Shown: positions 12,187 through 23,210 of the stretch, in pieces | Position numbering within the stretch: position 1 is the first letter of the stretch | How the letters are laid out: every line of letters begins with the position of its first letter | Assembly (NCBI GenBank): GCA_015680685.1 | Contig: MNCI01023742.1 | Span: 645,521 to 709,520, forward strand | Direction of reading: 5' to 3' | Origin: Gnetum montanum | Taxonomy: Eukaryota > Streptophyta > Gnetopsida > Gnetales > Gnetaceae | Length of the DNA stretch: 64,000 bases | The notes under the pieces: model-generated | What the model saw: the letters and a program-made list of their open reading frames with translations, nothing else | What the model was told of the DNA's origin: nothing | Databases searched by the model: none | Translations under genes and position numbers: made by a program

Positions 12187-12315
12187 CTTGTAGGAGAGGC
12201 ATTGTTGTGTGTGAATTTATGTGACCTTTTATAATTACATCTTTTTAAGAGATATATCGTTAAGTTCTTTATAGCAACATTGTATGATATAACTAATCTA
12301 GATAACTAGCACTGT

Positions 12316-12332
12316 CCTCGGCAATGGCACCA
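12316..12332 (-). other. Primer binding site of element A (tRNA-Asp type)
   Basis: On the element strand TGGTGCCATTGCCGAGG begins one base after the LTR end. It differs from TGGCGCCGTTGCCGGGG, the tRNA-Asp-type site common in Athila elements, only by C-to-T and G-to-A changes. Confidence 0.8.
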
Positions 12333-12333
12333 A

Positions 12334-13168
12334 TGATGAGTGGTGAGATACCCCTACACTCAACCATATGAATACAAGCGTTCTCACATGCAATCCGGTC
12401 AAACTCTGCAGACAGACTAGTTGTGGCACCTAGATCGTTAACCTTAGGTCGTAGTTTGTTGTCTTTCCACCTGGACTAGTATTATCTTTGTCATGTATGG
12501 TTTAGTCTAAAGTGAGGTGTATGATATGTTCCTAATTCTAACGCTACTCCTAAAGGTAGTGGAATGTAATATTAACTAAGCTAAGCTAGGAGGAAAAAGG
12601 TAAGAAAATCTAATCTAGCATAAGTGCGATGAGCAGCTGATTCCTTGATTAACCGTACACATCTTGGACACTACCACTAGGATTACCAAGCATAGATCCT
12701 AGGTACGCCACTGGGATACCAAGTAGTCACACTTAAATGCTCGTAATCAAGTTGTACTCGTTCCGTGTTCTAGAAGTTTAAGGGTGAGAGAGAAAGCAGG
12801 AAATAACATTTAAATAAGTAAATAAGTAAATAACAAAGTGAATGCTGCAATGATGAAGTAATCTAAATCTTTATTGCTGATCATGTACGTGTCCAAGTAC
12901 ATCACACTCAAATAAAGAATGTCGTACAATTACATTCACCACACTGTAGAAAGACATGGAAAAATAATCTATCTCTGGAGGGATCAAACTGCCAAAGCTT
13001 CACTACTTCTAACCCCTAATAATGAACAAGGGAGAGCTGCTTGTTATTTATAGACATTGTGACAGACTACGATATCACGTACGCGATATCGTAGGGAAGA
13101 CGTGATATCACATACGTGATATCGCGGGGGATGCGATATTGTGGCCCATGCGATATCGCGTCCCATCA
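12334..13168 (-). repeat. 5' LTR of element A
   Basis: 835 bp, starting TGATGGGA and ending CACTCATCA on the element strand, with the CCTTA duplication outside at 13169-13173. The TATA box (minus strand) is at about 13044-13052 and AATAAA (minus strand) at 12870-12875. The U3 between the LTR edge and the TATA box is only about 115 bp and is packed with GATATC palindromes (13068-13160), one block more than in the 3' LTR. Confidence 0.93.
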
Positions 13169-13173
13169 CCTTA

Positions 13174-13499
13174 GCAAAATAGAGTGATAGAAAAAAAGAA
13201 TAGAAGTATAGTGAAGATGGTTAAATTTATTCTATCCTAATTAAATCTAGATAAAATTATTTGTAGAGAAGTTTTAAGAAAATTAATATTAAATAGAAGT
13301 CTAACCATTGCATTAAACTTTAAATTTTTGAAAAATATATGGGATAAAAGAGAACCACAAGCAAAACATTTAAGAGTTCTTGAATGTAAGTTGTAGTATC
13401 ATGTATACAACTATCAAAAAAGTGATGTAAAAGCAAGGAAAGCAAATTTTATTGGATATGTTGAACTTATTAGAGTATACATAATCTAGAATGATAAGA
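13174..13499 (+). pseudogene. Ty1/copia integrase, second piece
   Basis: Continues the copia integrase exactly where element A interrupted it. Across frames it gives KIYGIKE, then a decayed form of the conserved AKHLRVFGC region (about 13350-13390), KKVMKQGK-type sequence and GYVELIRVYII (the conserved fiGY...kaYr block). It ends at 13499, where element B begins with its duplicated CCTTA. Confidence 0.75.
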
Positions 13500-13504
13500 C
13501 CTTA

Positions 13505-14393
13505 TGATCAGTAGCAAGGTACCACTACGGCCAATCATATGAATTACTAAGGCATTCACATGAAATTTTATCAAATTTCATGGATTCCTAGTGTTCTCAT
13601 ACATAGGATTTAATCTAAAATGTGAATCTAATTTTGAAATGATCGTTGTCTTCCCAACTACACTTGTGAGGCTTAGTTGTATGGTTAAGTGTAATTGAGG
13701 CACATGATTTTTATTATTTTATATTTTGTTCACCTAAGGTTGGTAATAGATGAAGAATAAATTAATTAACTAGTTCAACTAATTTAACTACTAATTAATA
13801 ACTAACTATTCTAACATAAATATCTAGTCCCACTTTTCATACACATTTTGAACACATACAACATTGTTGGACAACCAAGTGCTAAGAGCTACTGGAATTA
13901 TCAAGTGTTATACATATGCTTGAAGTGGTCATACTTATGTATGCTAGTCTATTTATCTTAACTAATTACTTAAAGTATTACTCATCTTAGCATACTTAAT
14001 CACTTAATTAATGAAAAATAATAAATGGATAAATAAATCATTAAGCTAGTCCAAGTGCTTCAAGGTTTATAAAAAATCTTGTCTTTATTTCCATACACAC
14101 TATAGTGCTCAAGTACAACAATGCTTGAATAAATATCCATACACTTCTTAACTCATGTTGCGGGTACTTAGAAATTTATTCTATCTCTTATAGAAACAAA
14201 CTATAAGAATTCTACTAGCAACTGAAATTCTAACTCTTCATTAACACAACTAGGATGTCATATTTATATACCCACTAAAGTGCCATGTTGATGGATATAT
14301 GTCAACGTGAGAAACCCTACATTGATGGGATCCCATTAATGTGGTCACATTGATGGCATCCCATCAATGTAGCTAGTTGAATACTTTTCATGA
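13505..14393 (-). repeat. 3' LTR of element B
   Basis: 889 bp, paired with 25824-26684. The TATA motif (minus strand) is near 14261-14270. Between it and the LTR edge lie two 24-bp near-palindromes built from ACATTGATGGGA and its reverse complement (about 14318-14373), each with one mismatch. The edge has decayed to TCATGA, followed by TGCCCGAAA where A and D keep TACCCCCAC. Confidence 0.88.
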
Positions 14394-14549
14394 TGCCCGA
14401 AAAATTTAATGAAAGCTCATCCTCAAGTTTCTTACAAAATTGAAAAGGTATGGGATTATTGACTGACACACAACACAACAAAACAAAACTAAGTCCCTGA
14501 GTGTACAAATTGACATTGATTATAAAATTGTGGTGTTCATGACATAAAA

Positions 14550-17483
14550 TTAAACACTAGGACATGATTGAATAAAAATGAATAACACATCCTCTAATGA
14601 CATGAAGATACTTAAAGAGATTAGACAATCCCAAGAAGTGGAGGTTCTTGAGGTTCCAAAGGACCTTCTTCTACTTTGGGTGCATGCGATGGTTGAGGTA
14701 GTTGTGGTTATCCTACTACAGCTACCACTTCTAGTGGAAGGTGAAAGGCATTCAACAATTTTGTCATCTTTTTCTCCTTACTTCAGGCACCATTCATAGT
14801 TCATGCAACATTACCAATGTGAGTTGGAATGGGGATATCCCATGAACAAGGCATTATTAGGAACAACTCCTTAACATTGACAAACCAAGTAGTGAATTGC
14901 TTTAGTTTGATATTCAATTCTCTAAGTGCATTATGCAGCTCCTAGTAGACATTCATCCTCTTAGAAAAGTTCTTTGTAGTTGATCTTTGATTAGTGAACT
15001 TCACCTTGAGAACCTCGAGTTCCATTTTTACCACTGTAAGCTTCTATTTGGTGTCCTTGTGGTACCTAAACTTTGCCTTGTCCAATAAGTACAAGCTAGC
15101 CACTTATTTTTCCAATTCATACCATGACCTTATGATAGTTAACATAGCCATATTTTCATATAAAACATTGGTGAGCTCCATGTATTCTATTATTTCCTCA
15201 ATATACAACTCCTTCTTTAAGATCTCTGCTTTGTTGTAGGAATCTATCCCATTAATGATAGATTGTCATATCTCTCTTACTTGCTAGGGTTACTGGATGG
15301 TGTAATTTACTTTTACCTTTGCCAACTAGATTTCCTTATTACTAATTTCTTTTTATAGACCAACCTAATCTCTATATTGATTTTTGACTCTCTCAAATTT
15401 AAGAGCCTTTGATTTCCAAGTAGCTACTTCAATTGCAGTCTTTTGGTGAAGATCACAAACCTCTTCCATAGAGAGGTTTCTGTTTTTTGCTACCAATCTT
15501 CTTAGGTTAGTATTCACTTTGGCTAACTACTCTTTTTGTTAATGTATGAAATATACCATTTGCTATTTTTTTGCATTAACATTTCGTAGGCAATGATTCT
15601 CTACAGTTAATTGTACATTCTCCTAGTAGGTCCGATCCAAGGCCTTCTGAATTTTATGTTGAGTGACCTATGCTAAGGATTAATAGAATACCATTATCTC
15701 CATTGCACCTTCAATCCCTTTCAATCTTGTGTCAATAAATTCAAGAGCTTCATCCTTTGTTAATGCTAGGTTGAGAAATGTAGGGTCAGCAATCTAGGCT
15801 CTTAGTTCAACAACCTTCATAGACAAGCATTCATTTGGCCCTTTGGCTATTTCAAATTATACCTTGAAAATGATGTTCTTTCCTATTGCTTCTAGTAGCT
15901 CTAAATGGATTATAATTATGTTGTCTAGAAGGTCGAAGATGTCTAGAATTGGTTACCTAGTTCCCAATAGTTGATCCAGTAATTTTTCATGTTGTGCTAT
16001 GTTCAACTTACCACTTACTATCCCTATGGATGTCTACACATCTTTAAGTGCAGAGACATTTGGTACAGATGCTACAGTGCATTTAGAGTTTCAAGAATTC
16101 TATCAGCAACCATCTCCACTACTCTCTCCTACCCCTAGTATTGCATCACTAAAATTTTTGTCTTCTTGCCCTCCTCCACATGCACTAAAAATGTAGCAGC
16201 ATTTCAAGAGATTTCTAGGAATTTCTACTATTGTGATAGGGATATTATAACATCTCGAGTGCTAGGATTTGATCTTGTGAACAACTGCATGCTTTAGGCT
16301 GAAAATATTAGTTCACCTTCTCCATCTAGCTAACTATTTGAGCCACTTCATTCAGGTAACTCATCACTAGCTACTACATAGATGGATCACCACCACTTAT
16401 TCTTGCTTATTGTAGTTACTCACTTAAGATACATTCTTAGAATTCATGAAACCATTAAGAAGTTGTAGTAATATCTGACACTATTTGTTGAGTGTATGAT
16501 GGAGGTGGTTGTTGTTACTCCTCTTATTGGATGACTTTTGTAGGGACCTTGTCCTTTATCATCTCTCTCTAGTTAGTGGATGTAGCATGTTGTACATTAT
16601 CATTTGTACAATGGATTATCCCTCCCCTCTAACATAGTTTTCTAATGAGGCATAGAAAGGGGAGTGTCTTCCTTCAACATTCATTCTCCTTCAAGAAATT
16701 TTCTATCTCAAGATAAATTAGTTGTGGAAAATTAATAGAGAATCTACTACTTAGAGTGACACATGTAGGGGCAGAAAATACGGCAATCTTGCTTGGCCTC
16801 ACCGTTGGATTCAAGTGAAAGGCCACAATCTTGTTGTAGCTTCTCTCTATTAGTGTGAGTGCACCATACTCCTTACAGTCGACACCATAACACCATTGTA
16901 ACCATTCTTTGTTAATGCTAGGATCTACTTGTATTGAAATCTTAGTAAGATTTGTTCCATTTTCTGGCAACCCAAGTGCCTCTGAAATGTCCTACACCAA
17001 GTAGGACACTGAAATGTCCTTGAACTTGACTATTTAGCTACCTTGCCTATTATGCCAAAATAAGAATGTCTCTCCCATGTAGCACTCCTGACTAGAAGTG
17101 ATGAATGACCACATGGGAGTGGTCTTTAGTTGATCTTGTACTTCTTGAGGTGCTTGCTCCAAGAAAGAGCCAAAATTCAACTCTTGGAGCACCATTTTCT
17201 AAATCTCTTTTGATTTGATCTGATTGAGATAGGCTTATATCAAGGTCACCTCAAGGTTTTCTTGAGGAGATGGTGCCTCATCTCAATAGGATTGCTCTAT
17301 CACTACTACTTGTTTTGAAATTGAATGGATAGATTTCACTTCAAGTTCCTCCCTAAGAGGTCCCATCACATGGGTTGCTACTTGTTCTTCTTGGGATTAT
17401 TCTTGGACCCTTCTAATTCATGGTTATTTTTCCCATGGTTGTGATGGTCCTCCTTCCTGTGTGTGCTTCTTTTTTGGTTCCAT
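14550..17483 (-). pseudogene. Large 3' ORF of element B
   Basis: Homologue of the 3' ORF of A, starting MEPKKKHTQEGGPS at 17483, with stops and frame changes. The conserved domain (about 17.2-16.67 kb) includes LNFGSFLEQAP, ECYMGETFLFWHN, VDPSINKEWLQWCYG, LTLIERSYNK and FSAPTCVTL. Each has a counterpart in A: NFESFAEFAP, WYLGETYKF, LDPDVRKDWL, ELTMEERVHFK and YAARGCVVL. A coiled-coil-like, Lys/Glu-rich region follows (about 16.0-14.9 kb) with a Pro-rich tail. Conservation of both halves across diverged elements suggests it was once under selection. Function unknown. Confidence 0.65.
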
Positions 17484-19266
17484 CTATGATCACAACACAT
17501 CTAAGGATTATTATATATAATGTGAAACTTATAATGTTTTGATACCTCATCTTATCAATTATTTACACTTAGGGTAAGGTTGGACCATAGTATATTGGTT
17601 AGTTTATTATTATTTCATTAATTTTTATGTTCAAAGTGTTATTGGAGCTAGTTGGAGGAGTCTAACTTTTTTTAATTTAATGTTTTCATGTTGGTTTTTT
17701 TGTTAATTCTTTGTAGGGGGTAGAATACTTGGAAAAAATTTCTGTCAAAAATTTCAGTTTTTGGACCACACAACTAAGATGTTACCTCTAGTACCTATAG
17801 GGTTGAAGAACGGAGAAGATATAGCTTCTAGAAGGTTCTAGGATCTGAAAACTACAAGAACTCCTTTAGTGTTTGAAATGAAATGTGAAAAATTTGAAGT
17901 GTGGGCACATATATATAGACTATTTTTGTGTTTCATTGACATGGTCTTGTATATGGGGTCTCCTATACATAGGGGGTTCATCAATAGGTTCTTATTTATG
18001 AAGGTTATAAATAAATTTTTTCAACTTGAAATTTTCAAAAAATATATAGAGCTTTCTTGATGAAAGTGGTGTCCATGGAGTTACAAGAAAGCTAAGAATT
18101 TTATGGTATCATTTAAGAGGATTGTTGAAAGCTCAAAAATTGAAAATTTGAATGGAGAATGTATTCATTAAAGAAATTACCCTAAGTAGTGCATAATTGG
18201 ATGCATTGGATGATGTGCACAAACATTTGAATTGCAGAAATGTCTAAGGATGAGGTACTTAACTAACCCAAGTAAGAGATCTGCAAGTGGATCCTCCCCA
18301 TAGTAAGCACATGCCCTTTTTGCCTTTGCATAACCTCAACCTTAAGAATCCATGGACCCTATAGATGATTAATGGTTATGAAAGTTAAGGATCAAAACTT
18401 GGAAGAATCTACCTAAGAATTTAGGCACATCAAACTAAGACATTGAACAAGGACATGGATACCAGTAGTGAGGTGAGTCATGAAAAGAATCGATGGATGA
18501 GAGAGAAAGTGAAATTGAATTCCCAATTAAGGTCACATGAAGTCCCTTGTGGATTTTGTGGTAAAATGACTTAATAAAATTCATCCTTAGTCCAAACCAA
18601 AACCAACCACATTTAGTGACTTCACATCATCACTCTAAGAAGAGTCCATCCCCTTGAAACATAAGAGTGCTTCCATAGATCAAACACCATTGCTTATAGA
18701 GAAGAAACAAGAACTAGGAAGTGAGGAAGGGCCTTAGTTAAAGAGGACCTTTAGGCATGGGTAACATGTCTTTCTAGTACTATAACCAATGTTTATGGCT
18801 TGTTATTCTATCTAAGGGATGTGGTTTGAATTCTCATCACTTTTCATTCATTTTTTTCATTTATATTTATTTATTTATTTATATTATTATTTTTCTTTTT
18901 TCTTCTTTTCTCTCTTTCTTCTTCTTTTTGGACGAGAATCACATCATGCAAAGACTTATTCAACTTCCTATTATTGGTGGACAAAGAATGGTAAGAAATC
19001 CATGAAAACACTTATGCACCCAAGTAAGTAGAAGGGTCTAGAGAGTATTGAGTTCCCTCAGGGTCAAACCTTTCAATCCTTTCCAAGTCTAGAAACTCCC
19101 AAGGTTAGAAGTTTGATATAGTTTTGCTTAATGAAAAAGAACCTCATACTTCAAAAATAAGAAAAATCATAGAGTTTGTGTATGGGTGGATGTTGTGGAC
19201 TTACTACCTATTTCATGAAAAAGAAACCATGTCTTAGTTATTGGTACCAAAATTCAAAAATAGCAA
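17484..19266 (-). other. Non-coding leader before the 3' ORF in element B
   Basis: No supported frame. It has T-rich tracts (18840-18930) and blocks shared with A (for example GGCATGGGT near 18755 and 9675). A possible acceptor ends GATCATAG directly before the ORF start at 17483, parallel to GATTGTAG in A. Confidence 0.5.
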
Positions 19267-19584
19267 CTAGACATTAGCAATAAAAAATAATAAGTACAAA
19301 CCACCATTTACAATAGCTATAGCACCACTGCATTCTATTAGCATAAAGAACTTTATTAGTAGAAATTTAGAAAAATCAAATGTACTAATGATTATGTAAA
19401 AAAAATGGTGTAAAATAGGAAAAAGTATAAAACAAAAAGATGTAACATAAAAAACTTCTAAAATAAAAATGTGTAAAAAAAATAGAAAAACTAAGGAGCC
19501 ATGTAAATGATTAGCACAAATTACCATCTCCCCCTTGACTAAGTTGAAAGGAGGAGATCTAAAAGATTGAGCAAGGTTGTCCAT
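19267..19584 (-). CDS. Small hydrophobic ORF after integrase, element B
   Basis: 105 codons starting MDNLAQSFRSPP, then ICANH, GSLVFLFFLHIF and a long hydrophobic run. C has a clear counterpart at 62387 (MDNHAQFFESPP, ICANH, GSLVFLFF), and A has the hydrophobic part near 10.1-10.2 kb. The first 35 residues look soluble; the rest could span a membrane or could just be the reading of T-rich DNA. It may be the degraded tail of the polyprotein. Confidence 0.4.
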   Translation of the reverse strand: MDNLAQSFRSPPFNLVKGEMVICANHLHGSLVFLFFLHIFILEVFYVTSFCFILFPILHHFFYIIISTFDFSKFLLIKFFMLIECSGAIAIVNGGLYLLFFIANV

Positions 19585-19689
19585 TTGATGAGGTATTTAT
19601 TTCACTCGCTTGCTTGTGCTCATGAAAAGGTTTTATTTGTTGAATGTTAACCAACTAATTTTTGTTCAAGCTCTCAAATTTGTAAATTA

Positions 19690-20800
19690 ACATGGCCCCA
19701 TAACAAAAAGTTTTATCAATTATATAAGGCCCCTTCCATAATGTTTGAAATTTTGTTCATTTTGGAACATGTGTGGGGTTCCAATAAAGGACCTTATTTG
19801 TAGGTTGAAATTTGACTTTCCTTATTCTTAGGTCATGTTGTTGCTAGCTGAATGCCTTACGCACTTTATTCAAGGACAAGGCCACTAATCGATTTTCATC
19901 TAGCATGTTAAGGTTGATCAATCATTCTCTTTGTGCTAGACTTAGGTAAAGATCTAGGTCATAGGCTATTGAGAGTGTACAAAGCTTGAATTGAATAGGA
20001 AGTATTAGTAGTTTCTTTTTTATCAACTCATAGGGAGAGTAGCCTATAGGGAGTTTCCATGTTGAGTGGTAGGCCTAAAGGACATTATTGAGTTTCATGC
20101 TCCAAACTCTCCTATATTTGCTAACAATTCTAGTTAAGATCTTTATAATCTCCCTATAAGTAAGTTCTGCCTAATCATTAGCTTGGGGGTGGTAGGGTGT
20201 TGTTAATTTATGTTCAGCCTCCAAGCATTGCATGAGCTTATGAAAAGTGATGCCTGTGAAATGGGTTTCATTGTTAGAAATCAGTGCATGTGGAACCTCA
20301 AACTTATTTATAATGTGTTGAAAAAATTGAGTAGCAGTGGATGATGTACAACTGACGATGGTTGTTGCTTCTACCCATTTAGTATAGTAGTCAATGATGA
20401 TGATAATATATGCCTTTCCATTAGGCAGGGATGTGATGGAATGCATGAAGTCTATGCCTCATATGTTAATGGGTTCCAATGGTTGGATCCATTATTGAGG
20501 TCCTTCCATTTGTGTGGTCATCCCACCATCTCATTAATAACATTTACAAGATTAGACAAATTGGTGGACATCCCTAGAGATTTTTGACCGGTGGTACCCT
20601 ACCATCAGGATTTTAATGGTTGTGCATCATCTTGAATAGTGGCCTTTTCAAGGGTCCTCATGAGAATCTTAGAGACCATGTAGTTGATTAATATCAGGGA
20701 CACATCAATGAACCAAGTCATCCATGCAAATATTATAAAGGTGTTTTTTGATTTCCATGAAGTGCCTACCTTGATGAAAAAAATGTTGTTTCTTCTTGTG
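19690..20800 (-). pseudogene. Integrase of element B
   Basis: Minus-strand integrase. The zinc-region remnant includes KILMVGYH and DGGMTTQMEGPQ. The core has GIDFMHSITSL (first Asp), IDYYTKWVEA, then VPHALISNNETHF, where the second catalytic Asp is Asn, and LTTPYHPQAND before the Glu position. C carries the same Asn. The C-terminal domain continues in pieces to about 19.69 kb. Integrase inserts the DNA copy into the genome. Confidence 0.85.
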
Positions 20801-20889
20801 GTCTAGATCTTCAAGCATCTCCTAAGTAAGAAGATAAGTGAGGATTCCATCATACCATTTTGGTTCCACAGGTACTTGGTCATTAATTA

Positions 20890-21360
20890 CTCTGAGAAAG
20901 AGGAGTTCATCAAAAAATTGATCAGAGAGCGAGCTCTCCTCCTCTTTGTTATTCCATATTAATTAAGAGAGATGATTGATGACCACATTATTAGCTCTTA
21001 TTCAATCTGCCATCATAAGATCAAATTCCTGCAAGTTCACTAACCATTGTATGACATGAGGGCTCACCATTGGCTTGTTTATCAAGAATCAAATGGAACT
21101 GTGATTAGTGTGCACAAATACTTTATACCCAAGCACATAGTTCCTAACCTTTTTCAAAGCATATACCACTGCCATAAATTCTTTCTTTGTTGTGGTGTAA
21201 TTGATCTATGCACCCACAATGCTTCAACTTATGTAGTGAATGTAATATGGGCATTTCTAATTATCCAACTACATCAGCACAACTTCCAAAGAATAATTTG
21301 ATGCATCTATCATGATATGAAATGGTTTGGACCTGTCTGATTCTCGTAGAATTGGAGTTT
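20890..21360 (-). pseudogene. RNase H region of element B
   Basis: Follows RT on the minus strand. Recognisable pieces are FHIMIDASNYSLEVVL (first catalytic Asp region), QLHHNKEG and LILDKQANGEPS (the TDHxxL-like end). The enzyme degrades RNA in the RNA-DNA hybrid. Stops and frame changes are frequent. There is no second archaeal-type RNase H, unlike F. Confidence 0.7.
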
Positions 21361-21539
21361 CTATGAGTCTATTCTTCAACTATTGGAATATATTTTCACA
21401 TTCCTTAATCTAAACAAATGGAGAATGTTTCTTCATTAGCTCGATCAATGGTTTTGCAATCTTAGAGAAATTCTCTATGAATCATTGGTAGTAACTAGTA
21501 TGCCCAAGGAATGACCAAATATCTTTAATTATTTTTGGT

Positions 21540-22191
21540 TGACAAGTTATTCCTTAGATTATCCTTATCTTTTCAAGGTCTAGCTTTATCCTTACTTGTG
21601 AGATTTTGTGCCCCAAGACTTTTCCCTCTTGGACCATTAGATGGCTCTTTGCTAATTGATCCATAGGTTTGTATCCACACATCTTTTTAATACTTTCCCA
21701 AGGTGGTTCAAGACTTTCTTGAATGTAGCACCATAAGTGGAAAATTCATCCATGAAGACTTCCACCCCATTACTAATTTACTACTGAAAGTTGCTCAAGA
21801 CCAAGCATTGGAATGTGGCAAGAGCATTGCATAGATCAAAAGGCATTTTTTGATATGCAAAATTTTCCCAAGGACTTTTGAATGTAGTTTTGGCCCAATC
21901 CTCAACTGCAATCTAAATATGGTTATAGCCACTATAGCCATCCAGAAAGCTATAATAGCAATGTCTAGAAATGGGATCCAACACTTGATCAACAAAGGGT
22001 AACAAAAAATGATCTTTGAATGTTACCATATTTAATAGATAGAAATTAATACAAACCCACCACTTTCCATCTTTCTTTGGCACAATCACGAGTGTGCTGA
22101 CCCACTCACTATCTACAATAGGATAGATGAACCTTGCATTAAGGAGTTGTTCTATCTCCTCCTTGATAATTTTCTTTAATTTGTGGTTCAA
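21540..22191 (-). pseudogene. Reverse transcriptase of element B
   Basis: Starts with IIKEEIEQLL, then IYPIVDSEWVS, VIVPKKDGKWWVCINF, FKDHFLLPFVDQVLD, YYSFLDGYSGYNHI (catalytic Asp in FLDG), KMPFDLCNALATFQ and VEVFMDEFSTYG. The last is the YxDD box with Glu at the second Asp, shared with C. The sequence and order match Athila-type RT. Stops interrupt it. Confidence 0.88.
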
Positions 22192-22569
22192 CCACTATTG
22201 TGGATGCTTCCTTGGCTTCATGGCCAAATCAATATAGATACAATGCTGGCATATTTGTGGATTAATCCTAGTAAGTTTAGGATATGACCAAGCAAATGTT
22301 CTTGGTCATCTGTTAACCACTTTCAACAATTTCTCTTTTTTTTCAGGAGAAAGTTTAGCATTGATTATAACTAACATTTTATTTTTTAGAAATGCATATT
22401 TTAGGTCAACAGTTAGAGTTTTTAACTTTAGGGGATCTTATTTAAAATTTTTAGGGATTTCCAACTCTCTTCAATAGGTATCATCATTTTCATCATCAAA
22501 GAGTTGATGATGAACTTGCTCCAGTTCATTCATGCCTACAACATAGGTGCATGTAAGGGTCTTAGTCAA

Positions 22570-23110
22570 TTTGATGAAAATTATGTTGCTCTTAGAATTA
22601 GCTGTAAGCCATTGTTTGAACTCTTATTTTGTGGCTACTATGTATAGACACTTTTGAATATTTGCCTCATTTTCACACTATCGGGATGTAAAAATAGATG
22701 ATCTTTTCATAGGCCAGAATTTATGGATGCAATTACACCTTGTATCACTATACACAATGTATGGAACTCATTTCTTCTAGATCTTTCTAAATGTATTTTC
22801 TTTGAAAATTTCTAGGGAAAGATCTCTAATGCTCATTCTTGCATTAATAGTACTTAGCCATGCCCTTCTCATAATGATTGGAAAATCCTCTTTACAGTTC
22901 TTAACTTTGATTACTAGGAAATTGGTAGGATGAGACCACCCACAGACAATGGTCATAATATCTTCTACTAGTTTCAATGAAATATTGATGGCCTAGTTTA
23001 TCAATTCTAATATGATATTTCTCTTCTTTAGAGGCAACAAGTTCTAGGTAGTATATATCTCATGAGAGATCAAATTAACACCAAAAACTAAATCCAAAAG
23101 AGCTTTGCAT
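22570..23110 (-). pseudogene. Protease of element B
   Basis: Retropepsin-type region: MKLVEDIMTIVCGWSHPTNF, VIKVKN, FPIIMRRAWLSTINA, the last matching the PIILGRPFLAT block of Athila proteases. C has near-identical sequence. The active-site Asp triplet lies upstream in a broken frame and is not clearly preserved. It would cleave the polyprotein. Confidence 0.75.
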
Positions 23111-23210
23111 AGTTCATTTCTAGTAATCTACAAATATATAAGGTAACTTCTAGGATTAGCTAATTTCCTAGAAAGGTTGTTAGCTCGAATCTAGTTAGAT
23201 ACAACATGAT

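Larger units (their letters stand above)
4521..13168 (-). mobile_element. Element A: pol-less Athila-like LTR retrotransposon
   Basis: Structurally complete: two LTRs, a perfect 5-bp target duplication CCTTA (4516-4520 and 13169-13173), a tRNA-Asp-type primer site inside the right LTR and a polypurine tract inside the left LTR, so transcription runs right to left. The internal region holds gag (12186-10738) and a large 3' ORF (8277-5819) plus a zinc-finger-like ORF (5778-5569), but no protease, RT, RNase H or integrase. Sequence after gag resumes near 10.27 kb with the post-integrase region seen in B and C, so pol was deleted as a block. It would need enzymes supplied in trans. It sits inside the copia integrase gene. 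Confidence 0.92.

Noticed and set aside
13060-13168. CRISPR-like array of spaced repeats
   Set aside because: Units are palindromes inside an LTR promoter of a eukaryotic element with no regular spacers; CRISPR does not fit.
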